64,000 nt of DNA from Sorex araneus (GCF_027595985.1 NC_073307.1:121747678-121811677); one strand, 5' to 3'; positions 1 to 12,029 are shown, counted from the first letter of the stretch. The notes: a model not told the origin generated them from the letters alone. Made by a program: numbers and translations.

Positions 1-601
1 TCTGAAAGCCCTTGGCACCTGACAGGGAGTCTTTGCAGAACAGCCGAGGAGGGACCCAGCTCTTCCAGTGGCCACTGTGCGAGTGAGAGTGCCCCAGATT
101 CCACCTCTGTTCTGCACGCCTGTGTGAGTCAATGCCCCTTTTGAAGCTGCAAAGTTCCCTAATGATGCATAGGGTCATGGGGGGGGGGGGCGGGGTGTCC
201 CTCCAGAGGCAGCTCTTCTCTTTTCCTAGCCTAGGGGAGCCCCAGTGACCTCTATGTTACCCTTTTCTCTGCATTTTCATAATGCCTGGCTGGCATCATG
301 GAGGCCGGCCAGGCTGGTTTTTTGGCAGTGTTTGGCCAGGGCGGGGCAGTGAGTAGCGATGGGTGTTGGTTGCCAGGGCCGGGGAGAGACGGCATGTGAA
401 CACCAGGGGCCACTGCAGAGGGTCAGAGGCCTGAGAACAGTGTGGGGAGCTAGACTTGTGGCCCATTTTGCAGATTCCTCTATTGGGAGAGCAGCGTGCG
501 GGCTGGCTGGAGGGGAAAAAAAGTTCCAGAATAGAAGACCGGTGCTATCAACGTAGCTTCTTTATTTGCTTTGTTTTGGGGCCACACTAGCTTCTTCATT
601 T

Positions 602-770
602 GTTTTGTTTTGGGGGCCACATCCAGCAAGGCTCAGGGATTTGTGCTGGCTCTTTTCTCTGGGAGCACTCCTGGCGGTACTCTGGGGACCATATGGAATC
701 CCAGGAACTGAACCAGGGTTGGCTGTGTGCCAGGCAAATGCCTTACCTGCTGCACTATTGCTCCAGCCCC
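602..770 (-). mobile_element. SOR1-type SINE
   Basis: The minus strand starts GGGGCTGGAGCAATAGTGCA and carries GGTTCAGTTCCTGGGATTCC. Just beside it, 554-587 and 588-622 form an imperfect ~35-bp tandem repeat. Confidence 0.8.
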
Positions 771-1011
771 TCAAACTAGCTTATTACAGGCCCTTTGTAG
801 ACAAGCCTGCCCTCAGTACCAGGCCTTGAGCATGAAGGACTGGCATTTTGTGCCCCTCCTCTTTCTCACCTCCTGGAGTCCCCTTTATCCTCAGCTCCAA
901 TCGTATACCCCCTTGGAACTCCGTCCCAGCCCCACACCCTTGGTTTCCTTGGGGGAACCCCTGGAGCCCTGTATTCTCTGCCGATAGGACTCAACTCTAA
1001 ACTGACACGGA

Positions 1012-1155
1012 GGGGCTGGAGAGATGGTCCAGGGGTCAGGCGCTTGCCCTGCTTGCAGCTGTGTTGGCCCAGAGCCTAGGTGGAATCCCCAAGCACCACC
1101 AGGAATAACCCCTGCACACAAAGCCAGGAACGCCCCACCCCCAAGCCCAAAACCG
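1012..1155 (+). mobile_element. SOR1-type SINE, diverged
   Basis: Starts GGGGCTGGAGAGATGG and continues to AACCCCTGCACACAAAGCCAGG. The poly(A) is short. Confidence 0.7.
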
Positions 1156-1220
1156 AGCAAAAAATAAAATGAACGTATATAGAGGGACCCCTCTCTGGTT
1201 GGAAACTTTGAGAGTACGAA

Positions 1221-2163
1221 TCTCTTTAAATGCCCTTCAGAGAATTATCTTTAGTGAATGTGACTGCTGCTCCTGTTGTTGGACAGTCCATACTAAAGGA
1301 CTCAGGAAGTGTGTCAATTATAAGTTCAACACAGCTACTGATACTGGAAATGACAATTCAATTGAGGAACATTAAAGGGAATACAACCAAAACACCTAAA
1401 TCCAAGTTAAAAGGAAGAAAGAATGCTGATGTCTGGCCATAGGGAAATTCTGTACAGCAACCACAATACTCCACAGAGCCTGATTAGATGCATCCACTGG
1501 GTATCACATAGCAATCTGAGGCTCTGACAGATGCACAAGATAGTTTGTTTAAGAGAAGTTTGTAAGACATGCAAACACTTACATAGACTCTTCCAGCTCC
1601 CACATGTTCCAGAAAAGACTTCATGTCACTTTTGTCTGAAGGAAGCACCGTAACTCCTACATATAGTACCATCATGTGGAAGAACAGGATAGGAACTTAG
1701 AACAAAACTCATTACTATGAAAATAAGACTACTCTCCATAGCTATTCTTACTCTTTTTTCATCCTTCTTGCCAGAGTTTGAGAACTGAACTGTCATGAAA
1801 GGAAAACTCTTTCTGGGATTGATGATGATTCTTTCATGCAGTCCAGCTATTCAGTCATATTTTGTCTTCCTTTGATGTGTCTCATTTCATAATGAATTTA
1901 AACTATTTGAAGTTTTTTTTTGTTTTCTTTGCGGGGGAGGCACCCCCAGCCGTACTGAAAGCTTACTCCTAGCTCTACACTCAGAGATCACTTTTGGCAG
2001 GTCTAGGGAGCTTGTATGTGATGTCGTTGATCAAACTAAGGTCAGAGGCATGCAAGGAAAATTCCCTGTCTCCTATGTTATATTGGAAGCTCTCAAAATT
2101 TTAAGTATGACTTGTATTGCAATTTCAAATATTGAGAAAAATTCTTCAATTCAAAAGATATTT
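1221..2163. other. Unassigned sequence with one decayed SINE
   Basis: 1920-2070 looks like a decayed minus-strand SOR1 SINE (CACCCCCAGCCGT ... CTACACTCAGAGATCAC). I see nothing else recognisable. Confidence 0.4.
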
Positions 2164-2657
2164 CAATGAGTCAGAAAGAGAGAAATAGGCATAGAAAGAT
2201 TGCACTCATCTGTGGAATATAAAATAACAGAGTAGGAGACTAACACCCAAGAATAGTATAGAAGTAAGTACCAGGAGGTTGGCTCCATGGCTTGGAAGCT
2301 GCCCTTACATGCTGGGGGAAAAGGCAGCTCAGATAGAGAAGGGAACACCAAGTAAAATGTGGTTGGAGATCCCTCGCAGGAAGGGAGATGTGTGCTGAAA
2401 GTAGACTAGAGACTGAACACAATGGCCACTCAATACCCCTATTGCAAACCGCAACACCCAAAATGAGAGAGAGGCGAGGTGGGGTGGGGGATGGGACTGG
2501 GGGGTGGGAGAGATACTGGGTTCATTGGTGGTAGAGAATGAACACTGGTGGAGGGATGGGTTCTCGAACATAGTATGAGGAAACACAAGCACGAAAGTGT
2601 ATAAATCTGTAACTGTACCCTCATGGTGATTCACTAATTAAAAAATAAATTTTTAAA
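2164..2657 (+). mobile_element. Young L1 3' end, 5'-truncated
   Basis: Covers the end of ORF2 (GAGTCAGAAAGAGAG ... ATAGAAAGATTGCACTCATC) and a G-rich 3' UTR with GGTGATTCACTAATTAAAAA. The 11-bp flanking repeat AAAAGATATTT (2153 and 2658) is a likely target duplication. Confidence 0.85.
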
Positions 2658-2668
2658 AAAAGATATTT

Positions 2669-4059
2669 AAAAATAACTTTTTAATATGCATTCAGTGGTG
2701 CTCTGTAATACAAACCTGTATTTTAAAACTGCTTCCAAATATATCAGAATGTAACTGCACTTAGAGATTTAGCCACAGGGAGGCATTTGAGTCAAAATTA
2801 GATCAACATAATATACCCTAACTTAATAAAGTTCGTCGTGTCTTCAGAAAAAAAGAGATAAGACACAGGATATTGAGGGAAGACCATGTGAAGACTCAGG
2901 GACAGAAAACACTGATAAAAATCAAGTGTATGCCTTTGTAGATAAAAGCCCTCCCAATGTTTTTATCTTAGACTAAAGTCTACAAATTTATGAGAAAGTT
3001 AATATTAGCTATTATCAGCCTGTCGGTGATACTTTTCCTTGTAGTCTCATAAATAGATACCAACCTAATATTTTCGGCATTAGTTCAGCAAAGGCTCTTG
3101 AAGTTTGATGTATAGAATTTTAAATTAGACCACTGTCTTTTGGAGATTATCCTTAGTATGCTGGATGAGCATACTCAAAAATTAATACTTAATAAAAAGA
3201 ACCTGGGGGTGAATTTTCATCCCTTAGAAGTCTACAGAAGTAAACTAGCAAATCACATTTAGGTTTTCAATATATGATAAATGTAATAAAAACATCAGAT
3301 TTAGATACATATGCATATGGAAATAATGCCATGAGAAAGATTGCAGTCAATGTAAACCATGAGATTGTTGGCTATGCCATGATGGTGTTTGCAAAGCAAA
3401 AGTAGCCTGGAAGACTAGGTAGATGGATATAGGAGATAATTTAGTTGTATCATGAGGATTCTGGAAACTAATCAGGAATGAAAACATCACACAGATAAGA
3501 GATAGCATATGAATGTTGCCACAAATTATTATAATAAGCAGTGAGTTGTACTTTTATGTACTAAAATAAAAAGTAGTGAAATAAATATTAATAAATAAAT
3601 AAATAAACATTGGTTTTCTCCCAATATTTAATAAGCATGCATTATTTTAATGTAAAACGTTTAATGTAAATTTAAATGTATATTAAATTTATTCTTAAAT
3701 AAATAAATAAATAAATAAAAAGAAGAGAGGGAACCTGGAGACATGTAAAACAGAAGTGAATACAACTTACACTTGCAGGAATTTTGTGAGTTCAACAAGT
3801 TTGTGATAACTAACATACAGTGGTAGAGGAGTGGGTGTTGGAACATTGTATGATTGTAGCCCAATCGTTAATAGCTTTGCAATGGTCTATACCATAATGA
3901 CTCAATAACAAAGTAAAATAAAATAAACAGAATGAAGTAATGGTAGAGCATAAACCCTAATCACATCTTGTAGAAGGGCACTGAGGTTGAATAAAACAGA
4001 GCATTATACCTGGGCATGCCCAATATTGTAGTGATGATCTATATATCAGAATTAAAAAG
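2669..4059. other. AT-rich unassigned sequence
   Basis: Contains two (AAAT)n runs, at about 3586-3606 and 3697-3720. No gene or clear repeat family recognised. Confidence 0.4.
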
Positions 4060-6005
4060 TAGAAAAAGGAAGATGGGAGCCATTACCTTCCCCAACTTCA
4101 AACTGTACTATAAAGCGATAGTAATTAAAACAGCTTGGTAGTGGAATAAAGACAGACCCGCAGACCAATGGAATAGGGTTTAACACCCTAACAAACATGC
4201 TCAAATATATGATCATTTAATTTTTGATGAGCTAGCAAGAAATATGAAGTGGGAAGCTTCTTGAACAAGTAGTGCTGGCAAAACAGGACAGATATATGCA
4301 AAAAAAATTGAACTCAGACCTCTATTAACCCCATGCTCAAAAGTCAGATCAGAATGGATTAAAGAGGGGTTGGAGCAATAGCATAGCAGGTAGGGTGTTT
4401 GCCTTGGTCGTGATCAACCCAGGTTTAATTCCCAGCATCCCCTATGGCCCCTGAGCACTGCCTGGACTGATTCCTGAGTGCAAAGCCAGGAGTAATCCCT
4501 GAGCATCGCCGGGTGTAACCCAAAAAGCAAAAAAAAAAAAAAAAGAATTAAAGACCCCAATTAAAGACCCCAATATCAGACCTGAATCCATAAGGCACTT
4601 GGAAGAAAATGTAGGCAAAACCCTCCACAATAATGAAACTGAAGGTATCTTTAAAGATGAAGTGCCACTGATCAAGAAAGTGGAAGCAAAGATAAACAAA
4701 AGTGTCTACATTAAACTAAGAAGCTTCTGCACCTCAAAAGAAACAGTGACCAAGATACAAAGACAGTCCACAAATTGGGAAAAATTATTTCCTCAATACC
4801 TCTGATAAGGGGCTAAAATCCAAGATATATAAAACACAGGTAGAACTTTAGAAGAAAAAAATCCAAGCCCATGAAAAATGGGGAGAAGAAATAAATGGAA
4901 ACTTCCTCAAATGGCCAAAAGACACATGAAAAATACTCTACATTGCTAATTGCTAGGGAGATGCAAATCAAAACAGCAATGAGATACATCTCACACCACA
5001 GACTGTCACATCCAAAAGAACAAGAGAGACCAGTGCTGACACAGATGTGGGGAGAAAGGGACTTTTTCATTGTTGGTAGGAATGTCGACTGGACTAGCCT
5101 TTTTGGAAAATAATATGGACATTCCTTAAAATACTAGAAATTTAGCTCTTATTTAACCCAGCAATACCACTTCTGGGAATATATCCTGGGATCCCAAAAC
5201 CACACAGCAGAACAGCATCTGCATTCCTATGTTCATTGCAGCGCTATACACAATAGCCAGAATCTGGAAACAACCTGAGTGCCAGAAATGAATGTATAAC
5301 AAAACTATGACACATCTACACAATGGCATACTATGCAGCTGTTAGGAAAAATGAGGCCATGAAATTTTCTTATACATGGATGGACATGGAGTATATAATG
5401 CTGAGTGAAATGAGTCAGAAGGAGAGGAACAGGTATAGAATGACTGCATTCATTTGTGGTATATAAAAATATATCATGAAATACTAATATCCAAGGCCCT
5501 GGAAAACAAGGAATAGGAGGACTGGTCAATGATTGGAATCAACCACAAGTGTGTGGGAGGCAGAGGGTAGGTAAGATGGAGAAGGGACCAGTATGACAAG
5601 TAGCTGGAAATGATCATGCTGGACAAGAACTGAGTAGTGCTAAAAGTAGGTAAAGGGACATACATGATAACCTTTCAGTATTTGTATTACAAACCACAAA
5701 GCCCAAAAGGGGAGAGAGGGAGACATGAAGAGAGAGGGAGGGAGGGAGTGAGGGAGGGAGGGAGTGAGGGAGGGAGGGAGGGAGAGAGAGAGAAAGAGAG
5801 AAAGAGAAGAAAAGTGCCGCCATAGAAGCAGACTGGTGGGGAGAGTGGTGGCAGGAGGAATACAGGGGATATTGGTGGTGGGAAATGTATACTGGAGGAG
5901 GGATGAGTATTGATACATTATATGACTTAAAACCCTGTAGTGAAAGCTTTGTAACTGTATCTCATGGTGATTCACTTACCTCACTGAAATGCAGAAAAGA
6001 AAATA
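4060..6005 (+). mobile_element. L1 fragment: ORF2 C-terminal part and 3' UTR, mutated
   Basis: Reads as L1 ORF2 from CTTCAAACTGTACTATAAAG, through [20 protein letters not shown] (about 4714-4773), to a 3' UTR ending GGTGATTCACTT. A purine (GAGG)n tract sits at 5705-5815. It is interrupted by the SINE at 4366-4546. Confidence 0.85.
4366..4546 (+). mobile_element. SOR1-type SINE nested in L1
   Basis: Flanked by ATTAAAGA (4358 and 4547). A further short tandem copy of the target (AATTAAAGACCCC) follows on the right. Confidence 0.85.
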
Positions 6006-6017
6006 AAGAAGTACATG

Positions 6018-6183
6018 GACTGGATAGATACCTCCACAGCAGGTAGGATACTTGTCTTGTATCCTGCCAACCTGGGCTCAATCTCCGGCACCACATATGG
6101 TCCTCTGAGCACCACAAAGAGTGATCTCTGAGTGCAGAACCAGGAGTAAGTCCTGAGCACTGCTGAATTATCCACACCCCAAA
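6018..6183 (+). mobile_element. SOR1-type SINE, decayed
   Basis: CTGGATAGATACCTCCACAG ... ATGGTCCTCTGAGCACC ... CCAGGAGTAAGTCCTGAGCA. Confidence 0.65.
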
Positions 6184-6194
6184 ATGAATGAAAT

Positions 6195-6352
6195 AGGGCT
6201 CAGAGAGGTAGTACAGTGTTTAGGGCACTTGCTTTGCATGTGACAACTCAGGTTCAATTCCCAGAACCCCACATAATCCCCTGAGCACACAGATAGGAGT
6301 AAACCCTGAGCACTGCGAGGTATGGCACAAAAACCATAAAGCAAAACTTGAA
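6195..6352 (+). mobile_element. SOR1-type SINE, decayed
   Basis: GGGCTCAGAGAGGTAGTACA ... GGTTCAATTCCCAGAACCCC ... GGTATGGCACAAAAACC. It lies directly after another copy in the same orientation. Confidence 0.65.
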
Positions 6353-7012
6353 TAAAATAATTATATATAACTTTGATCAACTTGTGAACCACTTCAATGA
6401 AGTGGTATAATTTTTTGTATATTTATTGATACCATGATTTATGAAGCTATTAATAGTTGAGTTTAGGCATACTATGTTACAGCACCAGTTCTCTAGTGTC
6501 AACTTTAACTCCACCAATATTCCCTTCCACCCTACACCCAATCCTCTAGCCTGCCTTTTAAAATGAACATTTTAAAATTTGGTTGCACAATTTGGTGAAA
6601 ACTAGGAGTTCAGTGAGTTCAATTTGGGTACCTGTTAAGGAACACTCAGCCTCTGAACACCTTGTTTCATTAGTACTATTAGCATGGCTATTAAATGTGC
6701 TATTAAATATCATGCAGATCCACCAGAGAACACATGGAATGATAGTAATGATCGTCAGTACCCTGCACGATTTTTAGAAACCTCAAAAATTATTCCTTTG
6801 GATAGCTGACTTCATGGACAAACTGAGTAGAGACCTTAAATATGTATCTTGATAGAGCTAACCTAGATCTAATGATTTGACTACAAGAACTGAAACAAGA
6901 TGTTTCTTCAATCTATTGAATGAAACATATATGACCAAAAATTAAAGAAAAATGTGAAGGCTCTGTGAAACAGTACGCAACAAATACCTTTATATAGAAA
7001 ATTTAACAACTG
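6353..7012. other. Unassigned AT-rich sequence
   Basis: I see no gene or repeat that I can name. Confidence 0.35.
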
Positions 7013-7745
7013 GTGGGCTAGAGAGATAGTAGAGTAGATAGAGTACTTGCCTTGCATGTGGCTGACCTAGGTCACGCCACATGTGGTCCCCATAAGGATT
7101 TCTAGGAGTTCTCGCGGAATGTCTCCAGCCTGAGGACTAAGCCTCGGCCCCGTGCCCGCCCAGGAGGGGAAAGGTATTTCTCTCTCTCGCCTCTTTCTCT
7201 CCGGGGATGAAGGGCGTGGTGGCCGCCATATTAAGACGACCACAGATTGGGTTTTCAAGCCTGCAATTATCTAATCTGGAAGAAATCTCCCTGGACTTCT
7301 AGTTAAAGTACAGAAATTCAAAACCTTATTTGTCTTCACAGTAGGTCTGAATCTAGTGGGGTACTCCTGACAACAATAGTGAGGTTTGTGTTGAAATATT
7401 GAATGTAACCAAAGTAAACAGAATGTAAAATGAAACTTATCAGTTACAAGGTAGGGGGGGGGGCGGGATGGGAGGTGTACTGTGTGGGTTTTTTTTTTTT
7501 TTTTGGTGGTGGTATATGGGCACTGGTGAAGGGATGGTTGTTTCAGCATTGTATAACTGAGACCTAAGCCTGAAAGCATTGTAATCTTCCACACGGTGAT
7601 TTAATAAAATAAAAAAAATAAAAAATAAATAAAAAAAAAACCAAGGTAAGTATAAAAAAAAAAAAAAGGATTTCTAGGAGTTCTTCACTGAGGCCAGAGT
7701 CAGGAGTAAACCCTGAGCACCACTAGGTGTGGCCCCTCAAAAACA
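7013..7745 (+). mobile_element. SOR1-type SINE split by an L1-tailed insertion
   Basis: The head is at 7013-7112 (GTGGGCTAGAGAGATAGTAG) and the tail at 7666-7745 (CAGAGTCAGGAGTAAACCC ... GGTGTGGCCCC). The insert at 7113-7665 duplicated AAGGATTTCTAGGAGTTCT (7094-7112 and 7666-7684). Confidence 0.85.
7113..7665 (+). mobile_element. L1-tailed retroposon with a GC-rich 5' body
   Basis: An exact 19-bp target duplication flanks it. 7113-7260 is GC-rich and includes GCCGCCATATT, a YY1-like motif on the minus strand. From about 7261 it is L1 3' UTR (CTCCCTGGACTTCTAG ... GGCACTGGTGAAGGGATGG). Two poly(A) runs are separated by CCAAGGTAAGTAT, which may be a short 3' transduction. Confidence 0.75.
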
Positions 7746-8634
7746 AAAACAGTTGGACATTTCGCTATGAAGGTTTTGTTGTCCATTCTAAACTCATAGA
7801 AGACCACTTTAAAGAAGGACTACCACTTTTGGGTATTATTGGATCTCATACTGTGGATAAAGTAAAAGACCATGTGGATCACTGTATCAATATGAGAATG
7901 AAGAGAAACTATAGGCCTCATTTGGGGAAGCAAAGAGATGTTTATAATCTTTAGAAAGTATAGTTGGATAATGCAGAAAATTAAGACTTCTTTATAGCCT
8001 AGAAAGACTCACAACTAATTGCCTCATTAACAAAATAAAGCTGTACAACATTGTGAAGAATTAACTCAGCAGTAAAACCATGCTGGGAATAGTATTTGCT
8101 TACTAGATAGTAATGCCTCACCAGAATGAAACTAACCATGTGGGCACAGCAGTGGAAAACTGCATGAGAGTCAACACTCAGGTGTTGCTCAATCTAACTA
8201 ATGAAACTAAGTGGGCAGTATCAAAACAAGAGAGAAGGATGGCTTTATTGCCACAGTAATGAATTGTGTGCTTCAGGTTTCCAAGTTCCTAACTCACAAG
8301 TATGGATTTGCTATTCAAGTGCTGGGCTTAGTTAGGTCTACTGACAAATCTTGAGTACAATGATCATAATCTTCACTATACCATCAACATGGAAACGCCA
8401 TGTTATTTTGATTCTTCATTTTGTAGTGGAGAATATGATAGCTTTAAGTTAGATGTACAAGTTCATTCTATTTGGTGCAATAGCATTAGTAGGGCTATTC
8501 TCTGAGAAAGAGAAGCCCCATTGGTACAAAGTAATACAAAGGAGTTGAGCAAAGATTCTCCCACATTCAACATCATAAGAGTGAAGAGTGGTAAGAAACA
8601 AATGGAAAAATATAGTAAAGTATTTGTTTGCCAT
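7746..8634. other. Unassigned sequence
   Basis: A 75-codon frame at 7727-7954 begins inside the SINE tail and matches no family I know. AAAATAAAG lies near 8032. Possibly an old processed pseudogene, but nothing identifies a source. Confidence 0.3.
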
Positions 8635-8790
8635 ACAGATAGGTTATCATGTTTGGTCCTTTACCCACTTTCAGCACACATCTCCAACCCAGAGCAATCC
8701 CTTCCAACCATCATTATCATAATGTTCTCTTCTCTATCCCAACTGCCCTCTCCATGGGGATTCCAAGCCTTGAGAAAGGATTTCAACCAT
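8635..8790 (-). mobile_element. L1 3' UTR fragment
   Basis: Matches the minus-strand L1 3' UTR seen at 52030-52145 (GGTTATCATGTTTGGTC, TTTACCCACTTTCAGCAC, CCATCATTATCATAATG). It adjoins the 3' end of the RTE copy. Confidence 0.65.
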
Positions 8791-8810
8791 GAACCAAAAC
8801 AAAAATAATA

Positions 8811-10740
8811 ATCACTTGTATCACTTGTCATCCCGTTGTTCGTTGATTTGTTCAAGCGGGCACCAGTAACGTCTCCTTTTGTCCCTATCATGTGCTACTG
8901 TAGCCCAATGACATCTGCTAGCTCCAGGAACAAGAAGAGCCTCAAACTGTTCATTCAGGGTCTTGATGAATACGCCTGACCAGGACACTGTCTCTTTTGT
9001 CCCTGATTCTCAGCCATAGACGGAGATCAAAAATCTGGATTGCTTCTCTCACTTGAGTGAAATGTGATTCTCCAAGCATAGCTCTTTCAATTCCTCTTTG
9101 GGATACCTGAATAGTGCTCTCATTCTGTTTCCGTAGGGCCCAGTTCTCTGTGGTGTATGTTAATGCAGAAAGAACAGTGGAGTCAAAAAGATGTGCCTGG
9201 AGCTGGAAGTTCTTTGTCCTCTTAACCACTTCTTCGACACTCTTAAAGGCATTCCACACTGCTCTCTTCCTCGTGTGCAGTTCAGATGTCAGGTCATTTG
9301 TCATGTTGAGCTCTCAACCTAAGTACACATAACTGCTGCATTCAGAGATGTTTGTTCCATTGAGGGCAAATGAAACATCAGGAACTAGTCCATTTCTCAT
9401 GAACATTGTCTTGGTGAGATTCAGCTGCAGTCCAACTTTTCCACACTCATTGTCGAAGTTGGCCAGCATTCGTGCCGCGCCGCTTGGCTGATATTTGGTG
9501 TTATGAGAATGACATCATCAGCGAAGCGGAGATGGTGTAGTTGCTGACTACCTATCTTTACTCCCATTTCTTCCCATTCCAGTCATCACATGACATTCTC
9601 AAGGGTGGCACTGAGGAATTTCGGTGAAACAATGTCACCCAGCTGAACCCCTTTCTTCTACATCGATGATCACTTCTTTGTATAATGGTGAGATCCTGGT
9701 GGTGAATCTGTAGTAGAGGTCATGGAGGATCCTGATGTATTGAGTTTGAACACCCTGTTTGGATAGGGCTTCGATGACCACTTCAGTCTCAACAGAATCA
9801 AAGGCCTTCTTTAAATCAATGAACATTAGACAGAGTGGCATCTTGAATTCTCACGAAACTTCAATGAGCTTGGTCACCATGTAGATATGGTAAATCATGC
9901 TGAATCCTTTTTGGAACCCGGCTTGCTTGCATGGTTGTCCTTCCTCTAGTGTTCTACCAATCCTATTCAGGATGACTTGAGTGAAATAACTTGTAGATGA
10001 CGAACAACAGGCAGGTCGGGATATAGTTACCAATGTCGTGGATGTCACTCTTCTCGTACAACAGGACGGTCCTGCTGGTTTTCCATTGGGACAGAAACTT
10101 GCATTCAGACAGGTAGCATGTGAAGAGCAGAGCTAGTGTATTCATGAGTACTGGTGGTAGATTCTTCAGGTGTTTGGGTCTGACCTTGTCTGGATCGGGT
10201 GCTGTATGCGTCTTTATTGATGAAATGGCATGTCGGATTTCGGAAGGGAGAACGCTGGGAATTACATATCCATCCTGCGGAATTTGGTATGTGGGCAGGT
10301 GGACGTAGCTATCAAAGTTATCCGAGTAGAAGTTGTGGATAACCTTTTCCATTGCTCTTCTATAAGATGTGATAGATTCATCAGGGTGTCGGAGGGCAGT
10401 CACCTTGGTCTTATAGTTGGCAAAGGACAGGTGGGTGTTGCTAATACTTTTCCCTGCTACTCTTCTCTCTTTGAGGTCTTCCTATATTGATTCTCTGCAC
10501 AGCTTTGCAAGCTCTGACATAAGCTTGAGATTGCCTGAGGCTCGCACCAGACCATGTTGGCAAATGAGCTCGGGAGTTTCCAAAGACAGGCGACTTTTTG
10601 TGGCTTTCTCTCTCTGCATTCCTTGCACCATCATGGAGGTGCTAAACCAGTTGATCGTATTCCTCATCGATGTTGTCAATGACGACATCTTCCCATATTG
10701 CAATAATAGTACCAAAGAGCTCTCAGTTGGTGGTTGTTCT
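8811..10740 (-). mobile_element. 5'-truncated RTE-clade non-LTR retrotransposon, dead
   Basis: Minus-strand reading, with several frameshifts and stops, gives in order: an N-terminal linker (LSLETPELICQ, near 10570); a reverse-transcriptase block with LPSEIRHAI, TAPDPDKVRP and QWKTSRTVLLY (10403-9963); QAGFQKGFS; MPLCLMFIDLKKAFDSVETE (9841 on); a shifted GVQLGDIVSPKF; LHHLRFADDVILITPNI with the catalytic FADD at 9514-9525; TENWALRKQ; and a C-terminus ending RRRYWCPLEQINEQRDDK. The endonuclease domain is missing (5' truncation near 10740), and part of the C-terminal region appears deleted near 8975. The motifs match RTE proteins common in strongylid nematodes. Known: RTE makes a reverse transcriptase and mobilises itself and SINEs that share its 3' end. 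Confidence 0.88.
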
Positions 10741-11154
10741 GGGAGCTAGGTAGGACCAGATGACAAGGAGGCAGGAGGTGGCTTATGGGCATGACCTGGG
10801 ATGCAGGAGACATGGGGAAACGAGCAGAGGATCTCTGTTCCCGGTCCCAGTGAACCCAAATCTGGGTCCACGTTCACAAAGTTCCGCATTACCTAGGTTT
10901 TGTCAGACTTCACTCACAAGTATAGCTTTTATGGCCCCTGAAAACCAGTGTCCCTAGCACTGGTGGCTCTCTAGCACTGGCAGGTAAGAGCCCTGGTGTC
11001 CTCCATTCTAGCATTCCCCAGCTTGAGCAATGCTGGTCTATGTCAGGCTATCAATGTACCCAGTTTCCCTTCCAGCCTCCCCAACATTTCTGAATATGGT
11101 CCTGGGTTTCTGAATACTGCCAGTTATTGCCCTGTAAAGAGAAAAAGAAAACAA
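10741..11154. other. Unassigned sequence
   Basis: Adjoins the 5' truncation of the RTE. No gene or repeat recognised. Confidence 0.3.
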
Positions 11155-11164
11155 TACAAGAGAA

Positions 11165-11342
11165 TTTTTTTTTTGCTTTTTTGGGGGGTCATACCCGATG
11201 ATGCACAGGGGTCACTCTTGGCTCTGCACTCAGGAATTACCCCTGGCGGTGCTCACGGGACCATATGGGATGCTGGGAATCGAACCCGGGTCGGCCACAT
11301 GCAAAGCAAACGCCCTACCCACTGTGCTATGACTCCAGCCCC
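11165..11342 (-). mobile_element. SOR1-type SINE with target duplication
   Basis: Near-consensus copy, flanked by TACAAGAGAA at 11155 and 11343. Confidence 0.92.
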
Positions 11343-11561
11343 TACAAGAGAAATTTTTTAAATGCTTTTGATGGGCTCATGTTCATAGACAAGAAATGGT
11401 GTTTGAGTTTAAATATAGCATTGATTCTTAAGACATTAATAGAAGTTTCTCAGACTGAGAAGCAAAAATTGGAAAATATATGAAAAATGAAACAATGCTG
11501 AAGAAATTTGGAGTGTATCTAAAGGTGCAACATATGTGCAAAGGGAAAAGAAACAGAAAGG

Positions 11562-11803
11562 GTCACTGTCACTGTCATCCCGTGGCTCATGGATTTGCTC
11601 AAGCAGGCACCAGTAACATCTCCATTGTGAGACTTGTTGTTACTATTTTTGGCATATCAACTATGCCACAGGTAGCTTGCCAGGCTCTGCCCTGCGGGCT
11701 AGATACTCTCGGTAGCTTGCTGGTCTCTCCAAGAGGGGCGGAGGAATAGAATCCGGGTCTTCCTTGTGCAAGGCAAACACCCTACCCACTGTGCTATAGT
11801 TAT
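11562..11803 (-). mobile_element. RTE-tailed SINE
   Basis: Minus strand: SOR1-type head (TATAGCACAGTGGGTAGGGT), core, then CAATGGAGATGTTACTGG and (CAGTGA)n. Confidence 0.88.
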
Positions 11804-11810
11804 GGAAGGA

Positions 11811-11932
11811 CTGAAGTGATAGCTACCCATGGTGCATTTGATATGCCAAAAACAGAAACAACAAGTCTCACAATGGAGACGTTACTGGTGCCCGCTCGAG
11901 CAAATCGATGAACAATGGAGACTGACAGTGCA
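11811..11932 (+). mobile_element. RTE-tailed SINE, partial, inverted to its neighbour
   Basis: Core GATATGCCAAAAACAG, then CACAATGGAGACGTTACTGG and a degenerate tail. It faces 11562-11803 with a few bases between, forming a large inverted repeat. Confidence 0.8.
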
Positions 11933-12029
11933 ACAGACATGCTATACTTACTTCAAAAACATTGTATTAATCAAATAAAAACTCCTACAAATAATGGAAA
12001 AATAAGCCAATAAAATTTGTAATAAATTA

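Larger units (their letters stand above)
1..1220. repeat. Duplicated segment, copy 1 (matches 39470-40688)
   Basis: Base-for-base match to 39470-40688 apart from a G run of 12 here and 11 there, as far as I compared by eye. The right breakpoint is after AGAGTACGAA; this copy continues TCTCTTTAAA and the other GCGCGTTCTT. The left end is cut by the window, so the duplication may be longer. No gene is supported inside; it holds two SINE fragments. Confidence 0.9.

Noticed and set aside
359..1160. Several 65-89-codon frames repeated at 39827-40748
   Set aside because: Chance frames over SINE and unique sequence. They recur only because the segment is duplicated and share no protein family.
7727..7954. 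75-codon frame as a processed pseudogene
   Set aside because: It begins within a SINE tail and I recognise no parent protein; not enough to call.
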